From assembly GCA_021323705.1 (NCBI GenBank), contig JAJPKL010000014.1:1-64000 (forward strand): a stretch of 64,000 bases of DNA. Direction: 5' to 3'. The position numbers and the translations under genes are program-made. Every line of letters begins with the position of its first letter. The stretch's first letter is position 1. The notes beneath the pieces are model-generated. The model was given only the letters and a program-made list of their open reading frames with translations, had not been told where the DNA came from and did not search any database. Below, in pieces: positions 61,131 to 64,000 of this stretch. Source of the DNA: Nitrososphaerota archaeon (GTDB lineage: Archaea; Thermoproteota; Nitrososphaeria; Nitrososphaerales; Nitrosopumilaceae).

Positions 61131-61754
61131 TTATGGAATAGTTCCATTGTTTTTGGCATAGCTAGTCTCATTTCCTAATTGTATCTTATCTAGATAAAGA
61201 AGGCTTGTCATATTCATTCGTGCCTCAGCCAGCACCAGCTGCTCCTTGATATCACTTGAATGGTTTGGTTTTGTCTTGCAATCCCACGGTACGTTTCCAA
61301 AGATAAGGTTTGAGAATTCGGCAGGTCCATAATTTTTCTCATATGAATACGGAATTGCTCCAAAAAGTTTTTCCTTGACAAGAATCGTTGCGTTAAAGTC
61401 CGGATTGGTTTTGTCGTATAAAACTAAATCCAAAAATGATTTCATTGACTCAAAATCGACAAAATTTAGTCTTCCTTCAATGGATTCTTGTGATAGAGCA
61501 CTGATTGGCTTGCCTGCAACAGCAAGCGTTCCATACCTTGCCTGGCTTGAGTCCAGATTGCCGTCTACCTCCTCAACTGTTATTGGCACAATGGATGGAT
61601 TGCACGCTTGGAAGGACATGTCAATTCCCGACGCGTCTACCCTCTCCACTGCGAGCCCTGCCAGCTCGAGGCTTTTTTCTGAATGATGTAGTACGACAAA
61701 TGCCATGGCTACAATAGATACTGCAGAAATAAGCAATGCGACAGATCTTTTCAA
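61131..61754 (-). CDS. Membrane-anchored LEA14/WHy-like protein
   Basis: The 207-residue protein has an N-terminal signal anchor (RSVALLISAVSIVAMAFVVL). A beta-rich domain follows whose start, GLAVERVDASGIDMSFQACNPSIVPITVEEVDGNL, resembles the water-stress WHy/LEA14 fold. The rest is polar with several N-glycosylation-like NxS/T sites. It probably lies outside the membrane. A WHy assignment is tentative. Confidence 0.6.
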   Translation of the reverse strand: MKRSVALLISAVSIVAMAFVVLHHSEKSLELAGLAVERVDASGIDMSFQACNPSIVPITVEEVDGNLDSSQARYGTLAVAGKPISALSQESIEGRLNFVDFESMKSFLDLVLYDKTNPDFNATILVKEKLFGAIPYSYEKNYGPAEFSNLIFGNVPWDCKTKPNHSSDIKEQLVLAEARMNMTSLLYLDKIQLGNETSYAKNNGTIP

Positions 61755-61869
61755 GGTTGCATAGATCGCATTTTTTGTGCCATAAATTCCTTAACTACTA
61801 TCTTTGCCGCAAACCAAGAAATTCCACAATGGATGCAAATAACACACCTGTTTTCCACCGGGTTTATTA

Positions 61870-61890
61870 GTACAATACGGTATCCCGTAC
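61870..61890 (+). promoter_or_regulatory. Palindromic site before the RHH regulator
   Basis: ATAC, G, GTAT is a perfect small palindrome (61875-61883), and GTAC flanks it on both sides (61870-61873, 61887-61890). It ends 3 bp before the GTG start of the RHH gene. It is a likely autoregulatory site. Confidence 0.4.
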
Positions 61891-61893
61891 ACA

Positions 61894-62481
61894 GTGAAGA
61901 CCAAGGAAAAATTCAGCATCTCACTGTCAAGAGACGCGTTAGAGAGACTAAGAGAAGCGGCAAAAAAAGAGAACGTCTCAGTTAACAGCCTGATTAACAA
62001 GACGCTTGAGAATTACGCAATATGGAACCTTCACAATATCGAGTTTATCCCCGTAAGAAAGGCACTGCTTGTCAAATTCCTTGACAAGTTTACACATGAG
62101 GAAATAGAATCCGTTGCAGAAAGCATGGCACGCATGAACAAAGATACGGTACTGCGGCTTACAAGCAAGTATGACGTGCCGGCCATGATGAATACGTTTG
62201 ATGAATGGTTGCGCATGACTGGATTTCCATACTCTTATGAGGTTGACGGCTCGGTTCACAGGTTCATAGTGTTGCATGACCTTGGCAGCAAGTGGTCGCT
62301 TTACCTGACAAAGCTTGCATCAAGCACGCTAAATCAGTTTGGCATGATTCCAAAATACGAGTACACTGACAAGATACTCTCAATAACAATAGATCTTGCA
62401 CAGCTTGACGATGAAAAGAAACGAACTGATAAACAAATTGAGATGCTTGATGCCGCAATAAAAGAGATTGAGGTAAAATAG
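61894..62481 (+). CDS. RHH regulator with a large C-terminal domain
   Basis: The 195-residue protein (GTG start) begins with KFSISLSRDALERLREAAKKENVSVNSLINKTLENYA, a clear ribbon-helix-helix, then an unknown alpha/beta domain of ~140 residues that may sense a ligand (for example FPYSYEVDGSVHRFIVLHDLGSKWS). NikR-like regulators share this general plan, but the metal-binding residues of NikR are not evident. A palindrome lies at its start. Confidence 0.78.
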   Translation: MKTKEKFSISLSRDALERLREAAKKENVSVNSLINKTLENYAIWNLHNIEFIPVRKALLVKFLDKFTHEEIESVAESMARMNKDTVLRLTSKYDVPAMMNTFDEWLRMTGFPYSYEVDGSVHRFIVLHDLGSKWSLYLTKLASSTLNQFGMIPKYEYTDKILSITIDLAQLDDEKKRTDKQIEMLDAAIKEIEVK

Positions 62482-62490
62482 TAGATTACA

Positions 62491-62838
62491 TCACGGCGCA
62501 ACTTGATGCGGCAGGCAGTTTGATAGTTTTACAATAAGCCTTTGTGCTGTCTTGTTGTCTATCTTGCCCTCGCTGATTGTTGCCAATGGCAGAAAAGTCG
62601 AGGCGTAATCAAGGATGGAAATTATTGTCTTTGTGTCGTCTTCTTCCAAATGGAAACCAGACTGCAGCAGCACAGATTCTGTCTTTCTAAGCAAGAACTG
62701 CTTTAGGGTTCCAAAGGAATATTCGATTCCATGCTCCTCAGACGAGTGCTGCATGAATTTGCTGACCACATATTTTTCCTCGCCCTCTACTTCGTATCCG
62801 CATTCAAAGCCATAGTCGGCGCATGCAAATTTTGCCAT
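62491..62838 (-). CDS. DUF1059-type small metal-binding protein with added domain
   Basis: The 115-residue protein starts with FACADYGFECGYEVEGEEKYVVSKFMQHSSEEHG, which matches DUF1059 (two Cys residues and later His residues in the family spacing). A helical part of about 70 residues follows that plain DUF1059 proteins lack. The function is unknown. Confidence 0.75.
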   Translation of the reverse strand: MAKFACADYGFECGYEVEGEEKYVVSKFMQHSSEEHGIEYSFGTLKQFLLRKTESVLLQSGFHLEEDDTKTIISILDYASTFLPLATISEGKIDNKTAQRLIVKLSNCLPHQVAP

Positions 62839-63008
62839 CGCTTTTCATTATATTCATGAACTCTTAAGAAGTAGCTTGATCGAAAATCGCAAATCTTGAT
62901 GAATTTGACAAAAATAGAGCAAGACTTGAATTGGTGTCAAAAATCCGTTTTCTACATGTATGTGTGGTATCTTATGCGTGTCAGACAGGTTTTGGGAGGA
63001 ATTGTGCC

Positions 63009-63257
63009 ATGAAGCGTGGATACGGCATCATCATAACTGGCGTATGCATGTTAGTTATCGGTCATTTTGTGTCCCAGTGGATAATTGACAGCATACCCAC
63101 AATCAACCCGTCTCACTCTTCGATGATGGCAGATGCGCAGTATCATATGCTTGACTGGAGCAACCAACTAAATACAGTCAGCCAGTGGGGAATAATCGTT
63201 ATAACGATTGGCGTGTTTGTAACCATACTTGATAAGATGAGAAGATCAAAAGCGTAG
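63009..63257 (+). CDS. Small two-span membrane protein
   Basis: I start at MKRGYGIIITGVCMLVIGHFV (82 residues); an upstream start at 62931 would add 26. Two hydrophobic helices (about 5-24 and 55-72) flank a polar outside loop. The end is basic (DKMRRSKA). The family is not recognised. Its stop is one base from the stop of the peptidase gene. Confidence 0.6.
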   Translation: MKRGYGIIITGVCMLVIGHFVSQWIIDSIPTINPSHSSMMADAQYHMLDWSNQLNTVSQWGIIVITIGVFVTILDKMRRSKA

Positions 63258-63258
63258 T

Positions 63259-64000
63259 CTATTGCAACTTGATTATTCCTGTACTGATGAGATACTGAAT
63301 TCCTCGAACAAATTCATAGTCAGATATCTTGCCGTCTGCCCAAGACCCTGCATTTTCCTTCACCCATGACGGTATCAGATCAGATGTTGCAGAACTTGGA
63401 GTGTGCGGTACCTTCAGTACTCCCTGCTCTATGAGATACTTTATTGCACCTGTGAAATCTTTGTCGCCTACTTGGTTTTGGGACCACCACCTGGCAATAT
63501 TTTTTATCCATGCTGGAAGCTGTGACGGAACAGGTACAGTGTTTTGGGTCAGGTTTGCGGTTGTCTGCACTGTGTTGCTTGCAGGATTTGGAATGTTTTG
63601 AGTGATGTTTGATTGAGTTGGCTGCCCAAGTTTTACTGGCTTTGCAGGCATTCCAGAGGTTCCATAGATTGACTTGACCTCTTTGATGTCAAGCGGTGTG
63701 ATATCAAAGTGTGTCACTCCATAAGTAAATACGGTTGTAACCATGATTGACGGCATGTCTTGGTATCCTTGCACTATTCTGGGAAGTTCGGTATCAGATA
63801 CGATATAGTGTCCAAGACCTAGGGCGTGTCCAAGCTCGTGCCGAATTGTCATGTCAAGTTGTGGCTGGCTTGCAAGAAAGCCTGTAAAGTATGGTATCGG
63901 CTGGTATGTATAGTAGAGAGTGCCGTTTTGCCAAAATGTTTCATACTGCTCTTTGAGGCCAACTCCGAGATAGTATATTGTGACATGTATCTTTGGAAAG
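63259..64000 (-). CDS. Secreted metzincin-type metallopeptidase with two WIKNNAKWW-type modules (5' part outside window)
   Basis: The open frame runs past the right edge; the visible part is about 246 residues. It has MTIRHELGHALGLGHY, a HExxHxxGxxH zinc motif of the matrixin type, and a later hydrophobic Met-turn region (MPSIMVTTVFTYG). A Thr/Gln/Asn-rich linker follows, then two C-terminal modules: LPAWIKNIARWWSQN ... and IPSWVKENAGSWADG .... The protein is probably secreted, with the modules possibly binding the cell surface. Its N-terminus and signal peptide lie outside the window. Confidence 0.85.
   Translation of the reverse strand, partial: FPKIHVTIYYLGVGLKEQYETFWQNGTLYYTYQPIPYFTGFLASQPQLDMTIRHELGHALGLGHYIVSDTELPRIVQGYQDMPSIMVTTVFTYGVTHFDITPLDIKEVKSIYGTSGMPAKPVKLGQPTQSNITQNIPNPASNTVQTTANLTQNTVPVPSQLPAWIKNIARWWSQNQVGDKDFTGAIKYLIEQGVLKVPHTPSSATSDLIPSWVKENAGSWADGKISDYEFVRGIQYLISTGIIKLQ

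Noticed and set aside
45281-61570. Further copies of AGGTAGAC/GTCTACCT at 45281, 50644 and 61563
   Set aside because: They are single copies inside coding regions; about two copies of any octamer are expected by chance in 64 kb on both strands.
1-64000. CRISPR arrays, rRNA genes and insertion sequences with terminal repeats
   Set aside because: No regularly spaced repeats, rRNA-like sequence or DDE-transposase gene was seen on either strand.

Overview
This is a stretch of an archaeal chromosome, most likely from an ammonia-oxidising thaumarchaeon (Nitrososphaeria, Nitrosopumilales type; genus not resolvable by eye). The evidence is the gene set: Alba, Rpo7 and Spt4, CDC48, aEF1B, a NurA-HerA-Mre11-Rad50 operon, NreA and Dpo4 with PCNA-binding tails, PurP, GTP-dependent dephospho-CoA kinase, geranylgeranyl reductase, several cupredoxins, a thaumarchaeal-type archaeosortase, and secreted proteins carrying the Trp-rich WIKNNAKWW-type module. 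The sequence is AT-rich, gene-dense and mostly leaderless-looking, with short intergenic gaps. No rRNA, convincing tRNA or CRISPR array was seen.

Layout. 1-12.5 kb: a partial rhodanese protein, a PAC2 protein, a LysE exporter, Alba, an ArsR-SRPBCC regulatory pair with a clear palindromic operator, a frameshifted YCII gene, Dpo4, an NreA-archaeosortase-HEXXH operon, a GTPase-dead SelB-like factor, DUF190-CrcB and a large membrane cupredoxin. 12.6-17.6 kb: a compact integrated element bounded by 15-bp direct repeats. It carries a tyrosine integrase, a chain of Cys-rich microproteins around an HUH Rep, an RHH regulator with its own operator, and a secreted cargo protein. 17.9-28 kb: a PEBP-fold secreted protein, radical SAM and methyltransferase genes, regulators, Pth2, geranylgeranyl reductase, a Zn-ribbon-aEF1B-CDC48 run. 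28-34 kb: heme o synthase opposite a double cupredoxin and a JAMM protease, small metal-binding proteins and a K+-independent membrane pyrophosphatase. 34-42 kb: CoA synthesis, Mrp, Rpo7/Spt4, de novo NAD synthesis (nadC, nadA, aspartate dehydrogenase) and proline catabolism. 42-48 kb: the DNA end-resection operon. 48-55.7 kb: Tat export, PurP, membrane and methyltransferase genes, and a toxin-antitoxin pair with a palindromic operator. 55.7-64 kb: a CorA-like protein lacking GMN, an SNF2 helicase, a DnaJ-TPR protein, small proteins, an RHH regulator and a partial secreted metzincin.

The most notable observations are the integrated element, with an invertedly symmetrical attachment core and a cargo module shared with chromosomal secreted proteins; the archaeosortase with Ser in place of the catalytic Cys, overlapping a HEXXH protein; and eight convergent gene pairs that share their stop codons in exact 4-bp overlaps. 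Two probable single-base frameshifts (3.5 kb and 60.6 kb) may be real decay or sequence errors. Functions are assigned from recognised motifs only; no database search was run.
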